From Rhynochetos jubatus (taxonomy: Eukaryota; Chordata; Aves; Eurypygiformes; Rhynochetidae), in assembly GCA_027574665.1 (NCBI GenBank), contig CM050654.1, forward strand, positions 33,437,722-33,501,721: a stretch of 64,000 bases of DNA, written 5' to 3'. Positions 1-11,119 of the stretch are shown in pieces. The position numbers were made by a program, and so were the translations under genes. A model generated the notes under the pieces. It was not told where the DNA came from, searched no databases, and worked only from the letters and a program-made list of their open reading frames with translations. How positions within the stretch are numbered: position 1 is the first letter of the stretch; every line of letters starts with the position of its first letter.

Positions 1-548
1 GTGACTTCTGTGCTTAGATACGCATTACTCAGCCAGTGGGTTTCACTACCTTGAGCTTGAAAAGTTACTTGAAAGCTTTATTTAAAATTACAGATGCTTG
101 TCACGCTTCAAGCTCTCCTATATATCCAATGAATTATTAAAACTGGTTTATGAAAGCATGTACATGACTGAACATGAATGACATCATTACTGTTATTACA
201 ACGTATTAGGGGCCAAATCCTGTTTGTGGTTTATTTTTTTTTTTTAAGGACTCCTGTGTTTTGGGTTCTTCCTGAATCCACCTGTACAGTAGTAGGGATT
301 CTGAGATTTGAACTTATCATTTTCGTATGTCTGGCAAAATCGCCCTTGAAATCGGTAGGAATTTTGTGTATATGAAACTGAACATAAATCAGGGCTTCAG
401 GATCTGTTTCCAAGAAATTTGAAAGAGACTTGGAGTTTTGTTTAATTTGGATGGAGTGTACTTGCAGGGAGAGTTCAAGCACTAAAAATAAATGTGACTC
501 TTCCTCATGCTTAGGATGAAAGAAGATGGACTTGGAGAAAACTTCTTG
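1..548. other. Noncoding flank with no recognisable gene
   Basis: The sequence is AT-leaning with stops in all frames. The only structured item is a short palindromic-repeat fragment at 209-264, listed separately. The open frames here are short and show no motif. Confidence 0.6.
209..264. repeat. Fragment of palindromic GGGCCAAAT repeat
   Basis: It opens with GGGGCCAAATCCTG at 209 and closes with AAGGACTCCTGTGTTTTGG. Those two ends resemble the inverted ends of better copies elsewhere in the window (2530-2648, 55970-56060). A T-run replaces the usual centre, so this is a shortened, decayed copy. Confidence 0.45.
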
Positions 549-710
549 AGTCATCTGGCCCAACCCTTTGCATCACTAGAGTAAAGGTTGCGCTAATCCA
601 GCCTTAAAGCTGTCATTCTTATCTTAAGCATCTCTACTGCTGGTGCTTTAATTATCTCAATAGGCAGTTACTGAGTTTTCACTGTACCACTGCAATTCTT
701 CTTATGTTTC
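549..710 (-). mobile_element. Probable CR1-family LINE 3' fragment, antisense
   Basis: The plus strand begins GAGTCATCTGGCCCAACCC, which resembles the reverse complement of the CR1 3' end (typically GATCATCTAGTCCAACCCC). It continues with CCAGCCTTAAA and an ATCTCTACTGCTGG stretch in the expected order. Divergence is high and the CR1 terminal octamer repeat is not visible. An L2-like element is the main alternative. Confidence 0.45.
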
Positions 711-1634
711 AGTTTCTGCAAAGGTTCTTTCATGTAGAATAAGAGACAGCAAAATATTCAGGTGTTAAATGGGTTTTCTGCTCAGTTAAAAAAATAATAT
801 AGTTGTGTATGAGTCTCAGTAACTCTCTAATATTTAGTTAAATTACAGAATTAACTTTGTACTGATTTTTGTCGGTGTTAAAGCATTCACTGAGTGGCAG
901 ATGTTTTAGAATGATTTCTGGGTAAAGCAGGACAAGTACTACAATAGGCCTGCGCACCACATTTGTCAGCAATCCTGCTTTGGAGTTGTGTTTTGAGTAA
1001 GAGAATATAAAATTAATTCAATTTGAGCTTACTTAGGAGTAGTGGACTAATTACAAATTAATGTAATTTATTATTTGACGCAGAGTTACTGAAATTATTA
1101 CGTGACTGTTTTAAATAGCCGTAGAAGGAAGAAAAATCTCTGAAGCCAGAGATCAGAGCTGCACCAATTTTCAGCAGTCCACAGGTCTGTGGAGAGTACA
1201 AAGCCATTCCCAGAGCCAGACCTAATGCAGAATAACTACAGCTCCTCCGTTCCTGGCACACCGCAGCAAAAGACAATAAATGGAGTCAGGTTTTGTCCGG
1301 TCCAGTCAGCCCTCGCTGCTGTGCTGTGGGCTCAATGGTTTGCTTCACACGAATGCAGGACTAGACTCAAAATGTGCCTGCCTTTTTTTTTTTTTTTCCT
1401 TTTCTTTATCCTGCCTCTCCATCCCCTCCTTTTCTTCTTTTTAAATGTCTGTAGAAAGAAAAAGTTGCTCTGTGGTTTTCAGGATCAGCCCCTCGAATGG
1501 TATCTTAGGGTGCCTCTTTGCCATGCGGCACGTTCTCAGCCGTAAGTAGGTTCCGAAGCACAGGGACGTTACTGAGACCAGGGCGTTTGCGGTGCTGCTG
1601 ACAGGGACGTTACAGGAGAAAAGTTGGAAACCTC
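711..1634. other. Noncoding stretch with pyrimidine tract
   Basis: No gene or repeat was recognised. A pyrimidine-rich tract at 1383-1442 starts with a run of 15 T. Open frames on both strands (for example 1189-1545 plus and 1441-1812 minus) read through this low-complexity tract and carry no family motif. Confidence 0.55.
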
Positions 1635-1703
1635 GGGGCCCGATCCTGGCCTCTTTGAACTTAACAGGAGCTGTTGCATGGGTTTCAGCGGGAGCAAGCT
1701 CGT
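1635..1703. repeat. Palindromic repeat copy
   Basis: It starts GGGGCCCGATCCTG and ends with TTTCAGCGGGAGCAAG, with a TTTGAACTTAACAGG centre. This matches the pattern of an inverted-end repeat whose centre reads like TTGAAGTCAATGG. It is clearly degenerate. Confidence 0.5.
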
Positions 1704-2529
1704 GTACTATACGTGCAGAAGCGTTAAACTTAAAAGCAAGCTGTTTAAAAGGCTGCATTGTTTCTTGCTTGTACGGATAGTTTCTCATGTAAAGTTCTAT
1801 ATATTCTTTCACAATAAATACATGAAACAGTTAATCCAATGTTACATTGTTTAGTAATATTTTACTTGCAAATGACCATCATTTCTTCTCTGCTCTGTTT
1901 GTTCTTCTGAATGTCTGTTTTATATGCTGGAAATGGAAGAGCTATTCTTTTAATGCCCATTTCTTTCTGATGGTAATCGTTCTTTCTGGCAAACGCTGTG
2001 ACTCGCAGCTAGTCTATATTTTCGATCAGTAAATATTGAACCACAATGGCAAGGAAGGTCTGAGCTATGCTACGGCTAAACCGAACAAATAGAAACCAGC
2101 ACACTTTTTTTGTTATATTTCTATTATTTTCTGGATAGACGTACCCTCCTCTAAGGTGGTTCTATATCACAGGCTATCTTGTCCTGGTGGGGGATGTAAG
2201 CCAGACTTTTTTTTGATACCAGCTACAGTGGGGAGGCCAGGAGCCTCATGGCTTGGTAGCTAATACCGTGCCTGCTTTCTGCCTGCCCCGTGGGGCTCCC
2301 CGTGATGGCACGGCGTGGGTGCCAGGCTGGTGGCCCAAGGAAGGGGTGATGCTGGCCATCACTCAGCACCGCACGCCAGAGTTGACACCGACAGTGTGAT
2401 TTTGCTATGGGTTTTGGGGGACGGAGGGAAGGTGGTGCCCGAGGTCTGGGGCAACCCAGTCCCTGCTGTGGGTTCCGTGTCGTTGTAATCCCCTTCTCCC
2501 GGCGATGCCCAATCGCAAAGACAACCGCC
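1704..2529. other. Noncoding; AT-rich, then a GC-rich patch
   Basis: Positions 1704-2200 are AT-rich with no recognised element. Positions 2220-2520 are GC-rich and open in several frames, but the frames on opposite strands are equally open, as expected from base composition. No promoter or splice structure could be argued. Confidence 0.5.
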
Positions 2530-2648
2530 GGGCCAAATCCCCAGCCCTTACCGAGGCAAAATGCCATTGACTTTAATGAGCGTTTGCAGGGAGATTTCGG
2601 CTAAGTCAGTGTGGACTTTTGTCTGCGTGAGGACGGAAGGATTTGGCC
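2530..2648. repeat. Near full-length palindromic repeat copy
   Basis: It opens with GGGCCAAATCCCCAG at 2530 and closes with GGAAGGATTTGGCC ending at 2648. The two termini form an inverted repeat (GGCCAAATCC against GGATTTGGCC). The centre holds GCCATTGACTTTAATGAG, close to the self-complementary core CCATTGACTTCAATGG. It is about 119 bp, one of the two clearest copies. A non-autonomous DNA-transposon (MITE-like) origin is an inference. Confidence 0.7.
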
Positions 2649-2880
2649 TACGGTCTTTTACAGTACGAGGTTAATCAACATGCGGGAAATTCCCACACCC
2701 TGTAAAGGGCCCTATTGTACCTCTGTTCAACAGAAATCTCTGCTAAATCACTGGGTCCACTGCTAAAAAGCTGCGGGTATGATATGAACCAAAGTAACTC
2801 CAAGTCAGTTAACAGGATCTTCCCAGGAATGTATCAAAAAAAGCTCCCACTTGAAAAAAAAAACAAGCAACCTGGGTAAT

Positions 2881-2985
2881 TCAATGGAAGCCAGTAGTGG
2901 AAGTGCCTGCTCCTGCCCTCATTAACATCAATGGGAGTTTCCCCATTGATGGAGCCCATTCAGTGGGAGAGGAACTGGGCTCTAC
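2881..2985. repeat. Palindromic repeat copy
   Basis: The stretch contains AACATCAATGGGAGTTT, CCCCATTGATGGAGCCC and TTCAGTGGGAG, repeated variants of the ATTGACTTCAATGGGAG core seen in the other copies. The terminal GGGCC motifs are eroded. Confidence 0.5.
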
Positions 2986-3559
2986 AGTAGCATTTTAAAT
3001 TATATTCAAAGGTCACTTAAATTATATGGTCACTCTAAAACCGCTCCCCAGAAACCTGAGTAATATTCAGTTATGCTGGGCACTTGCCTGCAAGTGTCAA
3101 TTAGGATCTCTTTGGATACTTTCACTTTTGAAAAAGCCGGTTGGCATCAGCAGCTCGTTGTAGGAGCTGCTGCAGTCGAAGGTGTTAAAATGAAGCATTT
3201 GTTTTTGAAATGACCTATAAAGCCTGTCAGCATTTGCAATCCAGCTTGTGAGCGGTTGTGCAGGGCAGACTGATGTCCGGGTGGATGGTTTGCCACCTTG
3301 GGCAGGATCCAAGTTTTTCAGGGAGCTGAAATTATCACCGAACGGTATAGAAATAGTAGCATTTGGCAACGTGAAGTATTGATAGAGACGCTACCCTATA
3401 AATAATCTATTCCTCCTCTGGTGCTATGAGGTCCTGGAAATAATATTCTCCATTATGAAGGAAAGGTGTCGAGGAATAGGTTAGAGAACGCGAACACAGC
3501 CAAATGGCTCACCTGCCAACGCAGGCACAGCTTGCCTTGTAAATAAGTTAGCTGGGCTT
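2986..3559. other. Noncoding, nothing recognised
   Basis: Mixed composition. The open frames are short, and no repeat or regulatory structure stood out. Confidence 0.5.
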
Positions 3560-4440
3560 TCCTTGTCTGGTATTATATCTACAAGAAGCAATAAACAGGC
3601 TAAATAAAGCATTAATTCTCAGCCTTATCACTTATGGATCCATTATGCCTTCATATAATTTACTAATATTTATCTAGATGAACTAAATGTTACAGAAAAT
3701 TCGAAGGTGGTAAACATGCTGTCTGCTGAATTATTCTGTGTGTGCTGGGAAGGTAGCTCATGGCAGAACTGAATTATTTAATATTATTTTCCAGTATCAT
3801 GTAGACGAAGTATAAGCTTCATTTTTGGATTATGATTTGTATTATGAAATGCTTATCAAGTGTTTTCCAAAGATTAGTTTAGTTTTAATTAAATAAACCT
3901 TTCTCAGGAGAAAGCTCCCAACTACTCCTCGTACCCAGAGGCTACCGTACTTGTTGTTTTTAATTATTTTTCACTGTTACCCAAACTGCTTTGGGTACTC
4001 CTGCCCAATTAAATCAAAGACATGGGCTTCTTATACACAATATGTTTAATATTTAATTTTAATTAAATTAATTAAATTGTTTATTTAATTTTATGTGCAT
4101 TATTGTGCGTGGAGCAATGCAAAATTTATGATAGGAAGAATTTGTGGGAGCTTTCAAACAAGCTAATTACTGAGGTAAAAAGAGACTTCTTGTTTCTTTC
4201 TAGGGAATAGGCATTCGACCATAAGGAGATAACAAAACCAGAAGTTGTTTGGATAAAATAATAGGTGGTTGCACAGCATTAAGAATTATTTGTTTTACCT
4301 TACTTTATCTTGTAACCATTACTTGATTGTATTATAATAGATTTGACAACAGCCTTCTCCCCCCGTTGTCGCAGGCAGGTAATCAAGTATTTATCAGAGT
4401 AAATAAACCTAAAGCTACAGTATAAATGTATTGGGAACGT
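3560..4440. promoter_or_regulatory. AT-rich conserved-element-like block
   Basis: A long AT-rich block dense in TAAT/ATTA words, with very few CpGs and no recognisable repeat. Positions 4045-4093 are a near-palindromic cluster of TTAATT/AATTAA units, the kind of word bound by homeodomain proteins. Such blocks in gene deserts are often conserved enhancers, but conservation cannot be judged from one sequence. Confidence 0.3.
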
Positions 4441-5425
4441 TAAAAATCAGCAACTCACATGCCACAGATATACATTTTTGGTCACGCCCTGCGTATTTTT
4501 TCCTCCAACAGACCCATTTATCTCCCAGGTAATCTTTACGAGAGCCTGCTGTTTATTAAAAGGAGTAGCAAATAAAAACACCTCTGGTTTTTTACTAGGT
4601 GGGTGCAGATTATTTGTGGTGATAGATTTTTTTTTCCCCCCCCCTAATGAAGACTTCTTTTTCATCCAAAAAGTGCAGCATGGTATTTCTGATGCTGCTT
4701 TAATCTGGTGGGATGTCGTTTTGAGGTGGTCCGTGATGTTAGGTATAGTCAGAGGCAGAAAGCTGTTTTGCATGACCTTGATGCACATTATGACTGCAGA
4801 AAGTTAGTAAGCAAGAAAAAAACCATAAAAATGCCCATTTGTAACACTGGTTTTTATGATTTATCTCAAGGTAGCTCACAAGCCTCTCTTCTGTGCATGT
4901 GTATACCCACGCGGAGGCTATGGGGACCCACCCAAAGCCCACTCGACTCAGTGGGGGTCTTTCTATCCTTTCTGGGGGGGCCGAAACAGGCCCTCCAGGG
5001 CTGGTTGCTTAATACTCGAGGAGGCAAACCTACCGCTGCGCCCCGGCTGCATTCGTCAGGAATACAGCTCCAGGGAGGAGAGAGCAGGATCAGGCCCCCG
5101 TGCTGCTACACAGTTGGAAAGGGTCCTGGAAATGCAAACCAGGCTCCTAGGAAGAGCAGCCCTGGTCGCTCCTGCAGCCGTGCGGTTGCTGTGCTGTGTG
5201 CGGCTGAGAGCACGACCATCGGCTGTGAGCATGACCGTCCCGGCTGAGGGAGATGCAGGTGCTTAGGGGAAAAAATAAATGGAAATTGTTTCAGCATCTC
5301 TTTTTTTTTTTTTCTACATGGAAAAGCAGAATGCATTTGATGAACTCTGTGGGTGCAGAGTAGTGATGGGCATTTTCCCTTTCCCTCTTTAAGGGTTAAA
5401 AGTGGGTTCATAGTGAAATACAACA
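4441..5425. other. Mixed region with GC-rich patch
   Basis: Positions 4890-5260 are GC-rich and open in several frames, including a 179-codon plus-strand frame (4708-5247). The translation mixes proline, serine and cysteine-rich residues with no domain, and the overlapping frame at 4856-5266 is also open, so composition explains it. A T-run lies at 5301-5313. Confidence 0.5.
4931..4968. repeat. Possible palindromic repeat core
   Basis: CAAAGCCCACTCGACTCAGT followed by GGGGGTCTTTC resembles the CCCATTGACTTCAGTGGGAGTC core of the palindromic repeat family. The ends are not recognisable. Confidence 0.35.
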
Positions 5426-5429
5426 CCTT

Positions 5430-5850
5430 ACTTCTCTAAGTATTGTAGCAATTAAAACATATATAAATAAATATATTCACAGGAATTATTCATATAATAA
5501 TTAACAACTCCTCAGCCCCAAGAGCAGAACGGCTAAAAACAATATTTCCTGAATGCTCGAGATATTCATAGAGCAATAGTTTCATTTCAGCAGATTAAAT
5601 AGTATCATAAAAGTAGCTGATGATGCAGTAAATTAAAAATCAGACTGGGGTCGACTTTACAGCAGCTTTTTTTAGTCTAATACAATTACCCATTACTGGC
5701 TAAACATTAGTTTTAAATCAACAGCAGTTGTCACAAAGAATTTTCTCTTAAAATTATTACTAGGAGAATTTAAAATGAGAGCAATATTACCAGATATACA
5801 AAGCCTGAAGAGATCTTAATACTGAAGGAACACACATCATAAAGGTTCAT
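5430..5850. promoter_or_regulatory. AT-rich conserved-element-like block
   Basis: A CpG-poor, repeat-free block with many TAAT/ATTA, TTCATTT and GATTAAAT words (for example around 5560-5640 and 5680-5760). It ends sharply at the CpG-bearing sequence from 5880. Enhancer function is an inference. Confidence 0.3.
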
Positions 5851-5879
5851 CTAGATATAATTTTTTCCCTGCAGTCTCT

Positions 5880-6560
5880 ATTTCTGCCTAGACCCAGGCA
5901 GAGCGATACGTACGCGTAATGCGCCTGCCTAACGTACATACACCGGGAGACAAATCCACTTGGATTCATGGAGATATAGCCTCACCTCGGAGTGGTTAGA
6001 CTTAAAGGAGAGACGTGAATAAGAAATGAGGCTGGGGCTAAGCCCTGTGCTGCGGCTCCGTGGCACACAGGGCTCGCCGCTTGCCCCCGAGTGTTCGGTG
6101 CTACTTCAGATTTCCATACGCTCAAGCGTACGCGGCGGCGTTCTTGAGGCAAGAGCACCCAATTATTTCCAGCCCCTTCTTAAGATATTCTGTGCAACAT
6201 AGGGGAGCTCAAGAGTTCCAAGTCTTCGCATGCTAATGGGAAGAGGTTTGATACCATGAATACAATGGGAAAGGGCCGTGCGATGCTGGAGAATGGGGAG
6301 TCAGAGGGGAGGCTGGGGGTGCCATGGGGCAGTGCGAGGGGGTCCTCTAACACAGCTCCCCGAGGCTGGCACCGATGCAGCGCTCAGCCCGCTCCCATTC
6401 CCAGCTACCGTGACAATAAGAATGGGTGCAAAACTGGCATTTTCAGATACCTGCTTTTCCTTCCCTTCTTGGGAAGACCTGAGAGAAGACTGGACAAAGG
6501 AACAGGTGTATCAAGCTAACGGGGCTTATTTAGAGCGGGACGTTTCGCAGGTATAAATAA
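5880..6560. other. GC patch with local CpG cluster
   Basis: Positions 5900-6150 contain many CpGs, including ACGTACGCG and GTACGCGGCGGCG. The stretch is small and broken by CpG-free sequence, so a promoter is not well supported. The open frames at 6256-6556 carry no motif. Confidence 0.35.
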
Positions 6561-6639
6561 AGAAATGTTTTTTTACCAGCTGCAAAGACAGGCAGAAGCC
6601 ATAGTCAGTGCTCCCGTGCTTGCAATAAGGCGGGGAGAA

Positions 6640-6960
6640 GCTCGGAAATAAGGTTCATGATGTAAATCAGGGCAGGCAACTGCAAGGAAGAAGTAGCTAT
6701 ATGATTTACAGAGTAAATTACTGGCTTCACTAGATTTCATTATCTTCACCAAACTGTTCTTTATATTTTAGCATGTTTATATTTTATTCAGAGATCTTTT
6801 CGAGGAAGGAGGCTGAGCATGCACGCCGTCGCCATTTCCTCGGATGTGTGCAGGGTTCCTGGAGTTATTTATAAAGGCAAACTTTGACTTTTATAGGCAG
6901 GGCAAGATTATTTTCCCTAGCTAAATATATGTTTTAGTAAGTGTGCTAAAGGTACTTTAA
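6640..6960. promoter_or_regulatory. AT-rich block, conserved-element-like
   Basis: After the GC patch the composition changes to AT-rich with TTCATTATC, TAAATTAC and a TTTATA-rich centre. There is no repeat and no open frame of note. This is a weak candidate. Confidence 0.22.
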
Positions 6961-8275
6961 TATATGTGCCTGTTATCCGATGCGCTTACTGCAACAGCTG
7001 CTATTTATCCATGACGGCATACTGCCCTAAGATTGATGGGTGGAGGACTCATAGGAGCCAGTGCCGGGGAGACCCTGCCCCAGCACCTCGGGCTTTCCCA
7101 GCTGGTGCCTCGTACATGGCCGGCACGGTGATACAGACCAACGTCCATAGCCACCATCTGACTGTGTTGCTTTGCTGTGGCCATCCCTGGCCAGGATGGA
7201 GCCAGGGCAGCAGTGGGAACCCGTTTTGGTTGGTCCCAACTTGCTTGTTGCATGGGATCCTGGAGGGAGCTGTTGATCGAGGGAGGTAGGATTTGTGGAG
7301 GAATGGGAAGATATATGCTGTGAGCTTTCCCCAGGCTCAAAATTTGGGTCAACACCTCACAAGAAAGGGGTTGAAGCAAAGGAAAGGTGAGAGGGTGGAG
7401 GGTTTGATGGCAAAAGCCCGAGCCAGCTTCTGCTTCTGCTAGTACAGCTCAGCCCTTTGTGTTGGTCACTCCCATGAGCATAACTACACCGTGTGTTGAC
7501 GCTGTGTTTAATTTCTTTTTAATCCAGCACCAGCCATTTTCCTTCCCTTTGTGCACATCATTGGCTGCAGCGTTACCCAACTTCACTGTCCCTTTTGGCA
7601 GAGAAACCCTCTACCTCTGGCAGCACCCACTTCCCCAGGCTCTCCTGCAGCTACGGCTTCACTCCCACAGCCATGGTCAACGAAGGGGTCATCTCCTGGT
7701 GCATGAACCATCCAAGTCACAGGATGGGCTTCCAGGTCTGTGCCCCAGAGACCTTGCATGCAGCTTCCCCTTCTCCCCCTCTGGGACCAGATCCTCCCCA
7801 GCGAGGTGAGGATGAAGGGGAACACCCCAGTGCTGGGGTGCCACGAGCCCCAGGCACGGTTCTTTGCTGCCCCTCCTTGTAAGGGTGAACAAATTGCATG
7901 TGACTTGGCACACTGGGGAAGGCTTACCCCTTAAGGAAGGGTAACCTTGACCTCGCGGAGCAAACCAGCTCCACTGGTGCTGATCAGATCCATCATGTGA
8001 ACCCCACCAGCTCCAGCACGGCCACCCCAAACAGTGATGGCAAGGCTGTGTGCCGTGCCACACACCACACACGCAGTCTACGCTGTTATTTAATATAAAC
8101 CCCTCCATGTATAGTGTTTTTATAGAATAATCGATTTGATCGGTGTCTTTTAAAGAAAGTAAACTTTAAAAATGCTTTAGAATAGCACTTCTAGACTTAA
8201 AAATGCCATGAATTTAGAGTGGTAACAAGGCTCTCCTTTCTAGCTCTACATCTCTCTGTCCAGCAGGTGAGCCTC
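6961..8275. other. GC-rich noncoding stretch
   Basis: High GC with relatively few CpGs. Many overlapping frames are open on both strands (6966-7379 and 7459-8108). Equal openness in opposite strands and no recognisable domain argue for composition rather than coding. Confidence 0.5.
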
Positions 8276-8462
8276 ATCACAGACATCTCAGAGCATTTCT
8301 CAGTGTGACCCCACGCATTACAGTTGTTTGATGAAGTAGAGCAATTTAATTATTCCCATTTTTCGGTGGTGGAGCTGAGTAATAGAGAGCTAAATGATTT
8401 GCCCAAAGTCGTGTGAGAAGTCTGTGGCAGAGAAAGGGTCTGCCCTGGGGCTTTCCTGCAAG
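8276..8462 (-). mobile_element. MIR-type SINE (CORE-SINE), antisense
   Basis: The plus strand reads TTATTCCCATTTTT, a diverged GGTGGAGCTGAGTAATAG, then AGAGAGCTAAATGATTTGCC, CAAAGTCGTG and TCTGTGGCAGAG. This follows the reverse complement of MIR in order (TTATCCCCATTTTACAG, GAAACTGAGGCACAGAGAG, GTGACTTGCCCAAGGTCAC, GTGGCAGAG). Upstream, CATCTCAGAGCATTT matches the usual AATCTCAAAGCGCTTT extension. It is old and diverged but well ordered. Confidence 0.75.
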
Positions 8463-10860
8463 ACATTATTAAGACTCAGCTTCAAAGATGGGACATTTTG
8501 ATACATAAAACAACTGCTCCTGCTCTAGGATGGCGTTTTACCTCGTCTGCCTCAGCTTCAGGCCAGCATGATTTGTGATGGGTGAGTGTAAATTTATTAT
8601 TCTTGGGAAAAAGAAAAAAACCACATAAAAAAGAAGTGGTGGACGTTGAGATTAGTCTAAAACCTGAGGAAATTGGTTGATGGGAGGGAGTCAGAGGCTC
8701 CTGATGAATTTATTTCCTCCCTATGCAAGCAGTGTCAGTAGGGACGTAAAACATATCATGAGGTTACTGACACCTGTGCGTACATATATGCCAGTGTGTG
8801 CGTACATGCACACGTACATTGTGTTTCTGCTCATGAATTTGGTCTGTTTTACCATTTTGGGCATGCTCTTTATATTCCCTGTGACTGACAAAACGTGGCC
8901 CTATAGGCAGAAGTCTCGCACACTGGATTTAAGCCTAGAAGTAATTTTGTTTTGTTCACAGTGGAGTTATTAAGCCCTCGCAATACGGGTTTACAGCCAA
9001 AGCGCTGACAGACTTAATTTCAAGAGCAATGTGATCAGGGCAACGCGCAAGGTAGCGCAGTGCCGGTACTTACCTTTATTAGCTGTGACAGTGGCGTAAG
9101 CCCAGCCGACTGAGGAAAAAACAAAACGAAGGCAAACAAACAATCCTCCTCCATCAGCAGACAACTTCAGCGTTTGGAGACGTGCATTAGGGGACGCGTG
9201 ATGCCAAGCAAATTCCAAACCGGCAGAGATCGGCGTGTGCTTTTTCTAATATTTATTTTATGACCCATTATAACTACTGTGTGTTACTGTTGCTGTGAAC
9301 CCTTGGGAAATAAGACTGGAAACTGTGTTGTGGTGAAAGCCAAGAGGCCACAACTATATTAAACATGAAAGTCGATGTACAAGGCACAGGCAGGAGCTAT
9401 TGGTCCCGGCCGAAGGCAGGCAGCGTTGCTGCCAGACTCCCTCCCTGGCATCTCGGCGTCCTCCTTGGAGGGACGGGCAGCGCCGCTCCCGTGGGTCACG
9501 CTCTGCACCTGCTCATGTCCACCGAAACCAGCTAAAATATCACTGTGCCAATATTAGCCACGTGCTGGGAGCTGCACCCCAGTCAGCTGGGGAGCGGGGC
9601 TCATTCACAAGAATTGTCCTGAGGAAAGCTGCAGAGGGAAAGGAAAATTAAAGAAAAGCAACGTTTTCCATAAAAATTCTCTGGCAGCGTTGATCCGCTG
9701 CATGTTTTGTTTGTGGTTATTTGCCTGTCTCTTGCTCCAGGTTGTTTCTCCTTCGGTATCACAAGGCTGCTCAGGGTGCCTGGGTGTGCACCTCTTCGCG
9801 GACACAGACGCTGGTAACGCAAATACAAACGCAAAAGCCCGTCTTCAAAACAAGTGGGTATAGAATAGGAAAACATCCTCAATTTTTTTATGAGATGGTA
9901 GAACCCAAATCTAATGAGTTTGTACAGTCTGAGTACAAACCTCGTTAAAATGCTCTTTTCCCTTGCTTTTGGATCAAAACCTGCTGTAGTCCTTTCCTAA
10001 ATATTAATCATTTGTCTGCTGGGACCATGTTCATTTTCCATTTTATTCTTCTACCAGCATTTTTAGGGACTGAATAATTGCTCTCTGGAAACAATTATAA
10101 ACCTGGTTAACTCTTCCCTTTCCCAACTTCCCTTCCAAGGGTGTTACTTTGTCCTGGTTTTAAGTGACATACGGGTCTGGTATCTCATTCCCTTTTGGTC
10201 TGGGGACTGAGAGCTTGTATGGAGGGAAAAAAAAAGAAGGCAAATTGATATCGTTTTCAACTTTTTGGAAGTCAGTGTGCTTCTGTGGGACAGTGGAATG
10301 AGAAATGTGAGGTAAAAGTTAACAGCATGCATGGACTGAGTGGTTCGACTGGTGGGCTGTTTCTAGGTAGGGTACCTGACAGCTCTCTGTAGGCAGAGCA
10401 TTAATTGACTATTTTTTTTTCTCCCTTTTAAATTTACTACATAAGATAGAGGAGTTACTTATCTTTTCTAATTCAATGCATGCTCCCTTCAGATCCACTT
10501 GTGGGAAATGCCTATCTGTTCAAGAGTTCCGACTAGAAGAGGATGAGTCACAAAATTCCATTTTGAGTAAAATGCACGGCCAGAAGCAGAAGACATAACC
10601 TCCATCTTCCTGTCTTTAATTTTCAGCTCTGATATAGACATATTTTCCCCACAGTTACGAGAGAACAGCAATGTGAAGGATGATTCGGTAGTAGAGGTCT
10701 TTGCCTGAGTGATGATGATAATATTTTGCTAAGAGATAACACCGTTATTCCTTTTCCTTCACTGCTGCAAAGGCACATGTTATTTCTAAAAGCATGGAGT
10801 TAAATGCCCCAAGTGAGGAAGTGTGTAGAAAAAAGCACTCTGAAGTTTCTGACTCTTTAA
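8463..10860. other. Noncoding stretch, no gene recognised
   Basis: Mixed composition. A short stretch of alternating purine-pyrimidine (GTGCGTACAT type) lies at 8777-8820. A moderately GC-rich patch at 9390-9600 has no CpG-island character. The frames present are short and motif-free. Confidence 0.5.
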
Positions 10861-10920
10861 GGGCCAGATTTTAGAAGCCGACACTCAGATCCAATAAAGG
10901 GAATTAGGAATCTCAATGCT
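10861..10920. repeat. Possible palindromic repeat copy, related subtype
   Basis: It starts GGGCCAGATTTTAGAAG and continues with CACTCAGATCC and GAATTAGGAATCTCAA. This resembles a subtype in which the ends read GGCCAGATTTTC and the centre contains AGTTAGGCACCTAAAT. It is decayed and the right end is unclear. Confidence 0.35.
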
Positions 10921-11119
10921 AACGAACTATTGTGGGATAGGACAGTCAGCTCTGGGGGTCCTGCTATCCTAGGGCATCAAAGGATGTTACAAAGCTACTG
11001 CTTTAGTTTGTCCTCCTATTAGGAGAACGATATCGTTGCACTGACGGTACATGCTTTTGATATTTTGATTAAAATTTATGAAGTTCTGTAATCATCTGTT
11101 CTTGCCACTCATTGCCATT

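Noticed and set aside
4708-5247. 179-codon open frame on the plus strand
   Set aside because: The overlapping frame 4856-5266 and the opposite strand are also open. The peptide has no motif, and the GC-rich composition explains the lack of stops.
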